Shown: positions 20,901 through 32,048 of the stretch, piece after piece
Layout: every line of letters begins with the position of its first letter
How positions within the stretch are numbered: position 1 is the stretch's first letter
Assembly: GCF_963678975.1 (NCBI RefSeq)
Contig: NC_089280.1
Span: forward strand, 14,521,280-14,585,279
Direction: 5' to 3'
From: Dysidea avara
Lineage: Eukaryota > Porifera > Demospongiae > Dictyoceratida > Dysideidae
DNA length: 64,000 nucleotides
Notes under the pieces: generated by a model
Databases searched by the model: none
Seen by the model: only the letters and a program-made list of their open reading frames with translations
What the model was told of the DNA's origin: nothing
Position numbers and translations under genes: made by a program

Positions 20901-23900
20901 AATGAAGAAGGAGGTGATCATTTAATACATTATCATGACCTGGAACATCACGGTGACAGTGAGAAAATTTTCTACTCATGATTAGCAGAAGATTAATTCG
21001 TAGCAATTAATGCTGAGTTATCACACGATTTGTGATCCATCAGATCCAGAATTTACTTACAGGAGGACAAGGAGAATGAATGAGGAAGGCTAGCTACGGT
21101 GTACGTGAGTAATGGACAATTTCTACAGCCATCTAATTGTTGTTCCCAAGTGTAACAATCAATGCAACAAAGTTGAAGGCGTTAATATCAAGTGGCCACT
21201 GAAGAATTCGCTGGGCTTCTATACAATGATGGACACTTTCAATTTAAGACTGAATCGTATAATTATTGTAGTGGAATTACAAACATTTGTGTGCGTAGCC
21301 ATTAGTTTGTTATTAATTGCTATATATGGTAATGTTGTTGACAACTTGGGTAATTGTGGTCATTCCAGTGTCTCTGTGAGTTGTGTTTGTGGTTGTGTCA
21401 CACTCACACAAAGTATGCTATATTGCCATACACAATAATGCAAACTTTGTTGGAAAATATAGCACATTTTGGCACAGTTTGGAAGACAAACACATATTCT
21501 CTTTGAACTTAGATGGCATTGTACATTCATTTATAGCATACCTCTCAAGTTATTTAATTTGTTATGGCAACCTTTAAGATATTGACACCTACAGGAAGTC
21601 ATTCATGCTCACCTCTCAAACCTGTCAAAAAGTGTTTACTTCATTCCTTAAATAACATATGCAACCCTTGCTGTTAAATATTGTGTGTTCTTGTGGGTTC
21701 AGGTAGGCAATCAAGAAATTCTCAAGTGTATTTCAGAACACCATGTCTGCAACTAGAAGCTTACAAATAACACGTCGTGCATGCCATCTGCTGTCTTCAA
21801 CGAGTCATCAACAATAGTTGCAGCACATGTATGAGCACAATCCAGATTGTAGAAAATAATTATCATAGTTTTTCATACCAGCAGAATTTGTTTAATGGGA
21901 GCATGTTGAAAATTGGTGTGAGGGTAATTGGCTATTCATAGTTTGGTTGCATGAATAACAACTACAAAATTACAATGCAAATTCAAACAGAAAATACTCT
22001 AATAGAACAGTCACTCTATTAGAACACTCAGTAAATTAATTTTGCCTATGACGAATGTGCATTGTTTGATTCTGTTATCAGAACAGGTAACCAATGTCAG
22101 CCTTTAAAGGTACAGTTTTATAATACTGGGAATGAAATGTTGCCAAGAAAGATGTTAATGTCAATCCCGTGTCATTATTAGACATTATTGTGTGATTTAT
22201 GTATGCTACCATCCACATCCACCTTTGTCTTTCATAACTTTAACCTAGCTTGTCCTTTGGAAGCTGCACTTTTTTCACAGCTTGGCTGTTCGATATAGAT
22301 AGTTTTTTGTACAAGAACTTCGGATGATCAGTAAGCTACTATGTAATGAGAGAATTTTCGTGAATTCACTTTTAATAACACAGTTGTATTTTTTCATTAC
22401 TGGTAGTAATTATGAGCTTGTCACAGTGCATTGTATTCATTTTCTTCATCTGTCATTGAATGGTAATTCCTAGAATGTGTGTTCTAATTCTGCCATTCAA
22501 TTATTATCAGTTGTGGGCCTAAGTTGATAGCTACCTTTACCAACTTTACCACTATGGGCCCACAAGAATAATGCTGAAGACCTGGAGTTAGAATGTTGAT
22601 ATTGAATGCTGACCAGGTGGTGATACTACTTGCGTTGCAAGTACTTAAAAGAGCCAGAAAACCGTTGATTGAGAATTTCCTCTTCTTACACAGGAATAAT
22701 AGTGATTGTGTGTAGGCTGTCCTCCTGTGACCAGGGATGTTGTTTTAGTACTACATCCATTTATGGATCACTTTGTTAATAAATAGATTGTATTTTATCA
22801 CATTAGTATTTTGTCACCCACACACTGTTCTATATACAAGGAAATTATTTTGATGCACCTTTATGGTATCCCATATTAGTCATAGTCCATCAGAGCATGT
22901 GATTTCACACACAGCTTGGAATCAGACAAGGGATCAAAATGTTTACAAAGATTTTTTGTGTTTCTGGCTATACAGTACCCATACCAGACATCACTTCATT
23001 ATGGAACAATGACGTGAAGTTAGTACTTATTGCAGTCAACTCTTTTAAGTGCGCTAAAGCTGCTCATGTTCAAGTATAACTTTATTAAATCTTGATACCA
23101 TAGTATTTGAGAACTAATAATGTTGTATAACAAGGTAAACTGTTTGAGGTAAACTTACTTAATGGTTAGGTTGGTTCTGCTGGATAGCAATTGGTCTAAC
23201 ACACCTAGTAGAAAGTTTACATGGCTTCTAAATCTTTCACACCTGCATATTATAATGGTGTGATGAAATCACAGACATTTTAATCTTTTTGTGTGAAAAT
23301 GTAGCACAGAATAGTCTGGCCATCAGGTGCATATCATTAAGCGTAATTTGATAAGTAATAACCTGTTAAATATTTTGATGATATAGATATCATATCACTT
23401 CACAGGCATAGTCAGTATGTGGCTTACATGTTTTAATGATTTTAATTTTACTTTTTTGCTACGAATCTATTACAATTGACGTGACATCATTGAAGGGTAT
23501 AAAAGTAATAGACTCATACAGAAACCAATGAAGAGCTGTTGTCAAACTGCCACGTGTTCATTGTTTATAGTTTGCCCACACAAGGTGGTCCAGTGTATTG
23601 TAGTGTAAAGATGTTGTAATAGCAAAAATGGAATTAACGGTACATTTGCTGACTCATAATTTGCTATTAGATACTTTAATTACTTTACTTTTCGCCTACC
23701 TGGTGTACATACTTTCTAACCACACTCCGTAGGTTTCACACAAATTTGTATAGGTGCGGCAGAACAAAGCTCTAGTCATTGTCTCCAAGTTGTGGTAATT
23801 CTGCATTTTATCACTATAATTGGTAATGTATTCGTTATCTTAATATTTAACAAGTTATAAAATGACTTTGTGATCAGCTCAGCAAAACTTGCATAGCTCA

Positions 23901-25065
23901 ATCCAACTCATTGGAAAACAATGGCTGTACTATAAGGAATAATAAGTTATAATTTCACATTGTTACTCGAGTCTCAAACCGGCTATGTATACAGTATGAA
24001 AGAAAATTTTGACAAAAGAGAATTTGACAAATCAGTTAAATTCATCAACTAAGGAAGTGCTTAGATAGCTAACTAATTCCCTGTAGATAATACTGATGAG
24101 GCATCAAGAAGAAATTAGGAAACTATGGTTGGTGGGCTTTTGCTTAATGTATGCACTCTCAAAATTCTGTTATGATTAGCTGTTGCAAGCCTTGGGAAAC
24201 ATTTGACACAGAAGTCAATAGTTCAAGCAAACAAACTTACCATGTACATTAATCTGACTGCTAGGACATTTCTTGGAATCATAGTTGCTAAGAGACTTTC
24301 GTGGCAGTGATTAGAAATATTGTTATATCAGTACGTAATATATGTAACCAGGCATTTTGATTTATATCGAGAGCATTTGAAATGTGATTCAGTGTGTTGC
24401 TACTTTGCCAATATCTTCATCTCTACAACATTCACAAATTCTTACTCATCCTGATATGCAGTGTGCATATCTTTCTAATTTCTGTGATCTGTGCCTTTTT
24501 CTTTATAATGTTATCACCACAAAGCATCAATTATTCTTTCATTAAGATTAGCCTGTGTCTCCAGCAAAGTTGACTATGTGCATAACATTAATTTCAATTT
24601 TGCGGCTGTTAAGTTGTGTGGCTTTGTGGTAGTTTCAATGTTGTGATAGATTGTTATGTCATTAGAAAGTGACTGTTATAAAAGAGGTTTTTGCTTTTGC
24701 AATTCTTTCTCTGCCATGTAACATGTTGTGTTCTTAATACACTTTGCTGATACATACAGCCACTAGAAAATCATACACTTTGCTGATACATACAGCCGCT
24801 AGAAAATCATACACTTTGCTGATACATACAGCCACTAGAAAATCACTTTTTTTTAAAAATCTATCACACTAGACTGTACAGTTATGTATGTCTAGGTTTG
24901 TAACAAGAGTATCAAACTAGGCGCATAAAAGCATGGCACCTACGAGGTGTGCTTATTTTATTTATTTACTAGAAAGATAAATGAATGTTTGATAAGCATC
25001 CACGAGCTTAAATAGTGGATAATTAAAGGCGTATTGTATATACAATTTGAGTACAAGGTATTGGC

Positions 25066-25097
<32 letters not shown>

Positions 25098-26982
25098 TTG
25101 CTTTAGTAGATAAACATATCCAATATGAACACATAATACGTGGAATATCAATGTAGGTACGTAGGTATATAGATTAGCATGGTTTGTTAGTATTGAGGTA
25201 TGCCTGGGGGATGTATGTACTTGACTGGCTGTAGTAATTTTATTAGCTGTCATCATACAGACATTTCACATCTGCTTCACTGATAGTTTTGCTTACTGAG
25301 AAAGTAAAACCACAGCTGCATGGTAAACATGCTTGGCCTAGTTTGCGGCTTATGTCATTGGCACAATTTATATCATATACGTAGGGGTATTACATTTTTA
25401 CTGGTAGAATAGTCACGAACACTGTATACGTGCATTTTATAATATAAAGCATGTTAATTATAATGACTTGGACAATGCATACAAATTCAATTTATATATA
25501 TATGGTAATTACCAATGTGCATTATGGACTATCACAACATTTACATGCTGATTTAAGGGTATAATTGTTACCACTATAAAATCAATATCTGTATACCAAC
25601 TATGCTAATTACATTTGCATAGTTGAGTAATTCCAACTATGCTAATTACATTTGCATAGTTGAGTAATTCTGTTTTGTCAGGGTGTGTCTAGTAATCTAA
25701 GTCTTCGCTTTTATAGCTTTGTGTATAGGTATGTGGTTTGCTTTTAATATAGAACTCATAATTGTAATGACTGAGCTTTTGTTCTCTAGCTTCATGTGGG
25801 TTGGTATTTTAAAAACCTACGCAATAGCTGTACCTACACTAGCTATATCTTGATTCACACTACAGCTAATGTGTAGGTGTCAATTTCACTATGTGCCCTT
25901 AAGCTGTATTGGCTTCATTTTAATAGTTTGGCTGCCTATTTAATGTTTTTGTGTACAGAAGTCTTCCCTTTGAAGCTCAATTCTCTTCCTTGTCTTGTGA
26001 AAGAAGCCATTGTACAATTTATTAGAAGGTGCCACATTTAGAGTGGTTTGTGGATAGTAGAGTATGAATATGATGGTCTAATGTACAGCTGTTTAGCAAG
26101 CCAAGTATGCTTTGCTGTGTGGTGGTGGAGAAAGCTTTGGGTTACTATCACATATGTTTTAAGCTTGAATTCATAAGTTTTCTCTCAGCTATATGTGGGC
26201 ATGTTGCAGATTCAAGAAAATACCATATGAATTAGTCTCATGATAACTACACATGAATTTCATTGTCACAATATGGTATACAACACATTCCACTGTACTA
26301 AAAGAAGCCTAATCATACTAAACTGTCTTACGTAACAGTGATGTGTTTGTATGAATACAGTTTTATTGGAAGCACTGGTAGTGGTAATGAAGTAGTATAA
26401 AGATTTGTATGTAGACAATTTGTTGGTTTTGTCATTTGGCTACAGTTAGTGATGTCAAATAGAAGCTATATCTAATCTGCTAATAGGGTGTTAAGTGGAA
26501 AGCCACATTCTTACCTGAGATCACTTAGTGTATTTTTGGTACAGGGTCCTGTGGCTTTCTCAGACTTGGAGGTACGGGAAAAACTGGACCGTCCTTTAGT
26601 GGCAATATGTCAACGGCATCCCAGTACTGATCTACCAGAAGCATCTCATTTGTTACAAGCTTCTAATCTGCTCTCTGATTCCATTACAACCACAAGGTAT
26701 GTAAGGAACCAATAACTCAATTATGTTTGTTATCACTAAGTGCCTATGAAACTATGTGGTTGGCATAAGGGGAACTTAAGTTGAATATGTACATCATCCA
26801 CTTCTTACTGAACTCTCTTCTTCTGTAGGAGAAACATAAGTTTACTGAAGCTGGCAGAACAGCAGTTACAAGAAGATGTCAGGGATAAGAAATCAGCTGC
26901 TGATGTTGACATGAGTATTGTGAGACTGCGCAGGAGGAAAGCTAACCACAAATGGATCCTGGAAGGCTCCAAATGTGTATAA
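11930..26982 (+). CDS. Tektin-family protein, TEKTL1/CCDC105-like (5 coding exons)
   Basis: Predicted filament-forming coiled-coil protein of the axoneme; tektins line the inside of doublet microtubules in cilia and sperm tails. Coding exons 11930-12298, 12430-12924, 12977-13072, 26545-26696 and 26829-26982 all have AG/GT borders and compatible phases, and give 421 residues, usual for tektins. Exon 1 carries the tektin-type heptads (VRQTRSIVANLQRSLVDTNE, then EIKALNRGKEALEKALEQKR). Exon 2 continues the rod, with a Ser/Pro-rich insert (RSSSAPNPSPVTTPVIPN). Exon 4 holds EKLDRPLVAICQRHP, in the place of the tektin signature RPNVELCRD, which is only partly kept; this favours the divergent tektin-like branch. 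The protein ends ILEGSKCV. The third intron is 13.5 kb and repeat-rich. The exact orthologue is less certain than the family. Confidence 0.85.
16173..16627. mobile_element. hAT-like relic with imperfect terminal repeats
   Basis: Left end TAGTGTTCCACCAATA and right end complementary to TAGGGATCCACCAATA. The interior has GATCAGTATCG-type inverted segments and no ORF. I could not find a clean 8-bp target duplication, so the hAT assignment rests only on the terminal sequence. Confidence 0.45.
16639..16871. mobile_element. Small MITE with 36-bp perfect terminal inverted repeats
   Basis: Left TIR 16639-16674 (CCAGGAGCTTATGAGCCGCC...) is exactly complementary to 16836-16871. It is flanked by TAATA on both sides (16634-16638 and 16872-16876), a 5-bp duplication. 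Total 233 bp. Perfect ends and perfect flanks suggest recent insertion. No ORF; superfamily not assigned. Confidence 0.8.
18373..18547 (+). repeat. Repeat with tRNA-like pol III promoter, copy 1
   Basis: Begins GTTAGGGTTAGGGTCAGGTT, shared with the copy at 19349, and ends in a tRNA-like segment: an A-box-like TGGTAATACAGTGG at 18491 and a B-box-like GAATTGAACCCC at 18536-18547, spaced as in a tRNA. It is probably a tRNA-derived SINE or relic. It is not a functional tRNA that I can fold. Confidence 0.4.
19349..19530 (+). repeat. Repeat with tRNA-like pol III promoter, copy 2
   Basis: Shares GTTAGGGTCAGGTTCAGCTT with the copy at 18373. The A box TAGCACAGCTGG is at 19466-19477 and the B-box-like GGTTTAAGCCCC at 19513-19524; starts are 47 bp apart, near the spacing in tRNA genes. 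Likely tRNA-derived short interspersed repeat. Confidence 0.45.
24737..24844. repeat. Tandem repeat, 36 bp x 3
   Basis: Three nearly identical units starting ATACACTTTGCTGATACATA at 24737, 24773 and 24809; the middle one differs by one base. Confidence 0.85.
25596..25669. repeat. Tandem repeat, 37 bp x 2, each with an octamer motif
   Basis: Two identical 37-bp units (25596-25632, 25633-25669). Each contains TATGCTAATTACATTTGCAT, that is ATGCTAAT and ATTTGCAT in near-palindromic arrangement, the type of site bound by POU-domain factors. Confidence 0.75.
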
Positions 26983-28471
26983 TGTTACCAGTTGACTTGT
27001 AGAGACAATGTGATTGTCTCTGGTAGAACAAAACTATTTTATTACTATTTTGTTATGGTCAAAGTTTAATCATACATGATGAGTAATGGATATACCAGTG
27101 TAGCCATCACCTGGGAACCACAAATTAAATTTAATTAATGACCAGTGGTTTCAACCTATGATAGTAAAACTAGTCACCTTGCAGTCCAATTCATTGGTAG
27201 ACCCTAATGCTACATTCCCCCCTTTCACATAAGGAAAGAGAAATTGTAAGTATCATTAGATGCTGCTGTCCTTACCCTGTAGGTGAGTCATCCTATAGAA
27301 AACAACCTGTAATCTCGCCAACCACAATTGGTCGGAATTTTTTCCTACCAAATGACAACTAGGGGGAAGATGGGGACATAACTTATCATGGGTAAAATTA
27401 CTTGTACTGATTTTGAGATTGCTGGTATAATTTAGACATGTAAGTACATACCCTTGGTGTGAAAGTAACCTTACAAGTATAATTTTCACACTCTTGAGGT
27501 GCCAGCTGGTCAATGATCTGATCCTAGAAAATTTCATTAGTAGAACTTTAATCAAGTTCATCACAAAGCTGTGAATATGATTTCTTGATTGTTTTTCCTT
27601 GCTCAGGAGACATCATGAATATTATTACTTTATGTGGTGGTTTATTCTATAGACTGCACACAATAACATGTTTACTTATAGGTACCACTCTATAATGTGA
27701 CTTGGTCTGACAAAACCAGTCTTAAGCTGGTCAAATTTTGACTATATACTAATAATAACTTAACTTGCTCTCTGAGTACGATGAGTATGATCGATAATTA
27801 AATTACATTTTTACCATAATGTAAAAATCCCTGGAGATTTTCTTGAATATTACAGAATTGTTTTAGAAAGGAGATACACCCAACACGTGTGTTTTCGGGC
27901 TATAAGACTGATTTGTCAGACTTGGTCACACATACAGGTATTCTGATACCTTGAGACCATATAGGAAAGTATTTTTACTAATGAGGTGTCCTGTAAAAGC
28001 CACTGGTAATCATGGTATCAACAATTCAAGTGAAAGGATGTCATTATACTGATGGTACTCTCTTAACAACTCCATATCTAAAGCATACAAAGCTGGGCAC
28101 TTATTAAGTCAACACGTAATTCGGAATTACATTATCTGGCTCGGAATTACATTATCTGGCAGAGCCAGTAGTATTGGCCATATTAGTATACAAATTGACA
28201 TATTGCAATAATAGGTATAACCATGTTATACCGGTGACCACAACAGATTCAGTGTTGGTACTAACTATACAAGATAATTATTTGCGTCCCATATGTCACA
28301 ACTGTTTTGTATAAAGAAATGTATGAATTACAGGGTGAATTGTAATCAGGTACAAAAGATAGAACAATTGTAAATTGTAATCAACTGTATATAATAAGTC
28401 ATGTTAACATGGAGTCTTGCCTGTATAAAATGTATAACAAATAAGCACAACAAACAAAAAGAAAAAAAAAG
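26983..28471. other. Intergenic between tektin-like and Frizzled-domain genes (convergent)
   Basis: Holds the 3' ends of both genes. A perfect 20-bp duplication (TCGGAATTACATTATCTGGC) lies at 28121-28160. The 102-codon ORF at 27256-27564 has no recognisable domain. Nothing else seen. Confidence 0.5.
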
Positions 28472-29803
28472 TTAACATGTAGAACCTCCAGAAAAGGAAC
28501 GCGTATAATCCTTTAAATTATTCAGACTGAGACAAGTACCCTTCACTTTAAAGTTATTGCAATCTAGAAAATCTGGCCAAACATGTTTATGCTTATTGAC
28601 ACAAGGCTCACATCCAGTACGGGCTTTCCTGCATACGCTTCTGCAAGGCTTAACCAGTTCAGTAGGCCATAGAGGTGAGCAGAATGGGAAAAAGTGGTAA
28701 CACAAGAATGGTTTAATTTCTGGTGCACAATTGGTTTTCATGTGCTGAACGAAAGTATTAAAAACTTTAACAGCATCTCTTTGGGTTACGTAATCTCCAT
28801 GTGGAAAATGTGTTGTAGTATAATTGCCATGTATGTCACCACAAACTTCTAACACCTCTGGAAGAATTGGCTCACATGTATGTTCTGGATTGGGTAGTAC
28901 AACTGCATTAGTTTCTGTCGTGGGCGGTTCAGGACTTTTACTAGGGGTTGTGATCAAGTCAGTGGAGTCTAAACATACTTCATTAGTCTTGTTTGGGAAA
29001 TGAGAACAGTTAAGGAAATCAGGCCACGTACCATTGTGTTCGATAAGAAATGGTTCACAGCTTCGTCGGACTTGTTTACACATGTGTCTACAAGGGTAAA
29101 CAGTTTGTATGTCATGGTCAGTGTTACCTGCTGAACATGCTGGAAAGTGACTCAAGCACAGAAATGGTCTCAACATAGACGAACAGTTGCTGTCAAGAGC
29201 TCCTTTAAAAGTGCTGAATTGTAAGTTAGCTTCATCTTGGGTGATCATGTTCTTGTTGGGGAAACGAGTCATGTAATCCCCACTTAGAGATGCACACACT
29301 GAGTGATTAACTCTCTCACATGGCGTCTGTAGTGTGGTGGGCGGCGGCATCGGTACTACAGCGGATGCTGGAATGCAGACGTCAGGTCCGTTAGACTTCG
29401 GAAATTTATTGCAAGTTAAAAAGTTAGGCCATTCATGGTTATGTAGCTTCATTACTGGTTCACAATCAGCACGTACTTGTTCACAAAGATCTTCGCATGG
29501 ACCAACAGATAAGCATTTACCGTCACTCGGACAAGGTGGAAAGTAGTAGGAACACAGAAACGTGGACAGCAACGGAGAGCATTTAGTATATATCAGCCTT
29601 TCGAAGGTACCGAACTGCTTCATTGCGTTTGCTTGCGTGTCAAAATCACATACTTTATTAGGAAATATCGTCGCATTGTACAGCTTTTTGCATTCTCCAA
29701 CCACCACTGGTTCACATTTGTCGAGTAATCCACACTGTGCCGTACAGCTCCTGATTATTGCTCCAAGAGAAATCAAAATGATGAGTTGCTTTGGTCCAGC
29801 CAT
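28472..29803 (-). CDS. Secreted protein with three Frizzled-type cysteine-rich domains
   Basis: 443 residues in one exon. A signal peptide at 1-22 (IILISLGAII core, then CTAQ) sends it to the secretory pathway. Three Frizzled CRDs follow: about C24-C143, C162-C277 and C310-C424. Each has the ten-cysteine pattern of the family, for example CEPVVVGECKKLYNATIFPN in the first, PCRHMCKQVRRSCEPF in the second and PCRSVCRKARTGCEPC in the third, with the W-P-x-F-L-x-C element (EWPNFLTC, TWPDFLNC, VWPDFLDC) in all three. Short Pro/Thr linkers separate them (about 144-161 and 279-309). There are several N-x-S/T sites. There is no transmembrane segment, GPI-type tail or netrin-like domain, so it is neither a receptor nor a standard sFRP. 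A role in binding Wnts or lipids outside the cell is inferred from the domain only. Confidence 0.93.
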   Translation of the reverse strand: MAGPKQLIILISLGAIIRSCTAQCGLLDKCEPVVVGECKKLYNATIFPNKVCDFDTQANAMKQFGTFERLIYTKCSPLLSTFLCSYYFPPCPSDGKCLSVGPCEDLCEQVRADCEPVMKLHNHEWPNFLTCNKFPKSNGPDVCIPASAVVPMPPPTTLQTPCERVNHSVCASLSGDYMTRFPNKNMITQDEANLQFSTFKGALDSNCSSMLRPFLCLSHFPACSAGNTDHDIQTVYPCRHMCKQVRRSCEPFLIEHNGTWPDFLNCSHFPNKTNEVCLDSTDLITTPSKSPEPPTTETNAVVLPNPEHTCEPILPEVLEVCGDIHGNYTTTHFPHGDYVTQRDAVKVFNTFVQHMKTNCAPEIKPFLCYHFFPFCSPLWPTELVKPCRSVCRKARTGCEPCVNKHKHVWPDFLDCNNFKVKGTCLSLNNLKDYTRSFSGGSTC

Positions 29804-29873
29804 AAGCTTGCTGCCTTGTAAGTGACTTTAGCTGTATGATGACTGATAATGTTAGCTCTTCTGTGAATATGTC

Positions 29874-29880
29874 TTTTATA
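29874..29880 (-). promoter_or_regulatory. TATA-box candidate for the three-CRD gene
   Basis: TATAAAA on the minus strand, 71 bp upstream of the start codon. A second TATAAAGG-like site is about 60 bp further upstream (near 29935). Position fits a core promoter; no other support. Confidence 0.4.
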
Positions 29881-29959
29881 GTTTCTGTTAGTAAAGCCAG
29901 ACAAATGATGAGTGGGTGTAATGACATCAGCCCTTTATAGGAGGGCAACACCTAGGTCC

Positions 29960-30971
29960 AAAACAGGTATTTAGCTACTGTAATATAGTTACACCTTACA
30001 GATATATATTTTTTTTTGCTAATTGCCAATCATGTAGACAGTTGCATTTAGCTGTACATGTTTTGAGGTATCAACAAGCTATTCAGATACAGCTACACAT
30101 AATGATGTATTTTTCTAAAGGAGACTGGGATCAGGGTACTGGATTGAGCTAACCGGGTCACATTTTGTCTGAGTCTGACCAGCTTTACAGAATATCCCAC
30201 TACATGTGAAACGTTTGGTGATGTGAAAGTATAATTATATAGTTTCGTCTTGCACCAGCCCAGCTCTTTCATAAGCCACACTTGGGATTACGTGTTACTA
30301 TCTATAAGCAAATGTAGAGCCACTATCAGTAGGTGTGTTGTAGTCGGTAGGTATACATGAAACCATGTCCTTTGCTGCCTGCAGCCTTGCATGGAGCCAT
30401 GCCCACTAGACTAATCAATTGTTGTGCAACTGTCATAGTCTTGTAGTAAGCCAGCCTCTTTCGTGAGATATGCTCGGAACATGTGATACTGTCTGTAAGC
30501 ATATTTGGAGCCACACATTTTACTGACCTAGGTTATCAGTAAGGTCAAGTTGATTACTTTATATTATGAACTCTTGGTAAGGTGTATTGAAGTTTGTAGG
30601 TCTACGTGAAGCCACACCCATTTATAGGAAACCTGTATTGCTGTCTGTACACTTAAGTGGAGCCATGTCCATGTTAAGTTACAATACTTGTTTGTTTTGT
30701 TACCACAATAGCTACCCATTTTATTTTACTTAATACGCTAGTGGAGCACCCAAATATAGCTTTTGGTTGGTTTTAATTACACCATGCACATCTCAGTTTG
30801 GGTTACATCCTGGGTCTGACTAGGATTGCTATCTGGGTTCTGCAGTTCTGACTTGATTTCAACTCTGATATTGTCAAAATATATAATCACTATGAAACTT
30901 GCTACGGTATTTACACCCTCAATATTTCTGTGTCTATAAATTAATATTTAGCTTATCATACAATATGGTAG
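29960..30971. repeat. Dispersed repeat related to the minisatellite at 50.6-50.9 kb
   Basis: About 30100-30680 contains repeated phrases of the type GTCTGTA...GAGCCACnnCC and GTAGGTATACATGAAACCATG that recur in tidier form at 50668-50875. No gene seen. Confidence 0.4.
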
Positions 30972-31787
30972 TACTGTATATTAGGGATCATGGAGATTTG
31001 GGTTTTCCTAGCCGAAAAATTCACCCAAAAACCAGCTTCATATCTCCAACCTGGCACCTTGGCAGTATTGGTTAGGTATAACCAAGCCCAAAAGTGCCTT
31101 CAGTATGATCCTAAAGGCTTACAATAAAGTTACGAAATTAAAAAAAAATTTATTCAATGGAATTTTCTACTGACTTACTGCCTGCCAGGCAAGTGTAACT
31201 CGAAAACGGCTAAGGCTATGGGCTTAATTTTTTCACTGTTCGACGTCACTTCATCCCGAGACGTGCCTTTTGGCATACCGCAGTACGTACAATGCATGCA
31301 CCATGGACTTACCTTTGTCCTCCTTTGTGTCCCATTTCTTTTAGCTGACAGCCAAAGGTGTCGATTCGCGGTAGCGCGATGCATGGCTTCCCTACAGTAC
31401 ATTTGTAAACGGGAATCGTCCGTATTTTCCGTGGTGAATGGACTGATTACAGAGACGATTCTAACACTGTTCTTTGTTTGTAATGCTGTGAAACGGGCTG
31501 AACATAGCTGAAAGCGAAGAGTAATGGCCGCTGCACTTTCGAGGCAGTAAATGATAGTTGGGACGCTCGAATCGTCGTATTTTTGAGGTGACTGGATTGT
31601 TGCAGAGGAACTTCTTCTACTGTTTTTCGTCTGTAGCGCTGTGTAATGGGATGAACCTAGCTGAAAGCGAAGTGTAATGGCCACTGCACTTTCGAAGCGG
31701 TTTTTGATAGCTGGGGCACGTGTTCAGACGAAAACATTAATTCAGGCGCCATCCTTTCTATTGATGCGGTATGCGTGGGTTCACCGG
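30972..31787. repeat. Repeat family R, copy 1, with a repeat-derived ORF
   Basis: Starts GTACTGTATATTAGGGATCA and ends near GGTATGCGTGGGTTCACC. A second long copy lies inverted at 38390-39115; partial copies are at 49040-49440 and 49722-50250. The minus strand has a 169-codon ORF (31175-31684) with an internal duplication (AITLRFQLGSSHYTALQTKN and AITLRFQLCSARFTALQTKN), which reflects tandem duplication inside the repeat. No known domain; the ORF is not conserved in the other copies, so it is probably not a host gene. Confidence 0.6.
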
Positions 31788-31817
31788 TCATAATAATGTT
31801 ACAAAAACAGTAAGCAA

Positions 31818-32048
31818 ACAAGTTTAAGGAAAAATTAAGTTCGATTAAGGATCATAGGAAAAGAAAGTAAGGAAACAAGGCAGATTACCTACACCCTAGT
31901 GAACATTTAATCCCTAATTCAGTCTTGGTCTTGGGGTATAGACTGGATTAGGGATTAAATGTTCACTAGTGTGTCTGTAGGTGTAGGCGACCTCCCTTGT
32001 TTCCTTACTTTTCTTTTACTTAAATTTCTAATTTTTCCTTAAACTTGT
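31818..32048. mobile_element. Fold-back element family F, copy 1
   Basis: Two arms of about 105 bp are inverted copies of each other (left starts ACAAGTTTAAGGAAAAATTA, right ends complementary), meeting around 31925. The whole unit could form a long hairpin. Ends resemble those at 37515 and 50970. Confidence 0.7.

Larger units (their letters stand above)
14851..22030 (+). repeat. Dispersed short motif ACTCTAATAGAACAGTC, about ten copies
   Basis: Close variants of ACTCTAATAGAACAGTC occur at 14851, 14891, 15567, 15673, 15701, 16456, 16487, 17906, 17937, 21996 and 22013, always in the plus orientation, often in pairs 17-40 bp apart. The flanks differ, so this is not a simple tandem array. It may be the remnant of an old element built from this motif. 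Confidence 0.6.
13073..26544. other. 13.5-kb intron 3 of the tektin-like gene
   Basis: No exon or nested gene is convincing on either strand; ORFs here (for example 21112-21438) have no recognisable domains. The intron contains a dispersed 17-bp motif (14.85-22.03 kb), a hAT-like relic (16173-16627), a young MITE (16639-16871), two tRNA-like repeats (18.37-18.55 and 19.35-19.53 kb), short tandem repeats (24.7 and 25.6 kb) and a T29 tract at 25066-25094. The rest shows nothing I can name. Confidence 0.6.

Noticed and set aside
21112..21438. 108-codon ORF in the tektin intron
   Set aside because: No domain, low-complexity composition, no splice partner, and an ATG-poor context; likely chance.
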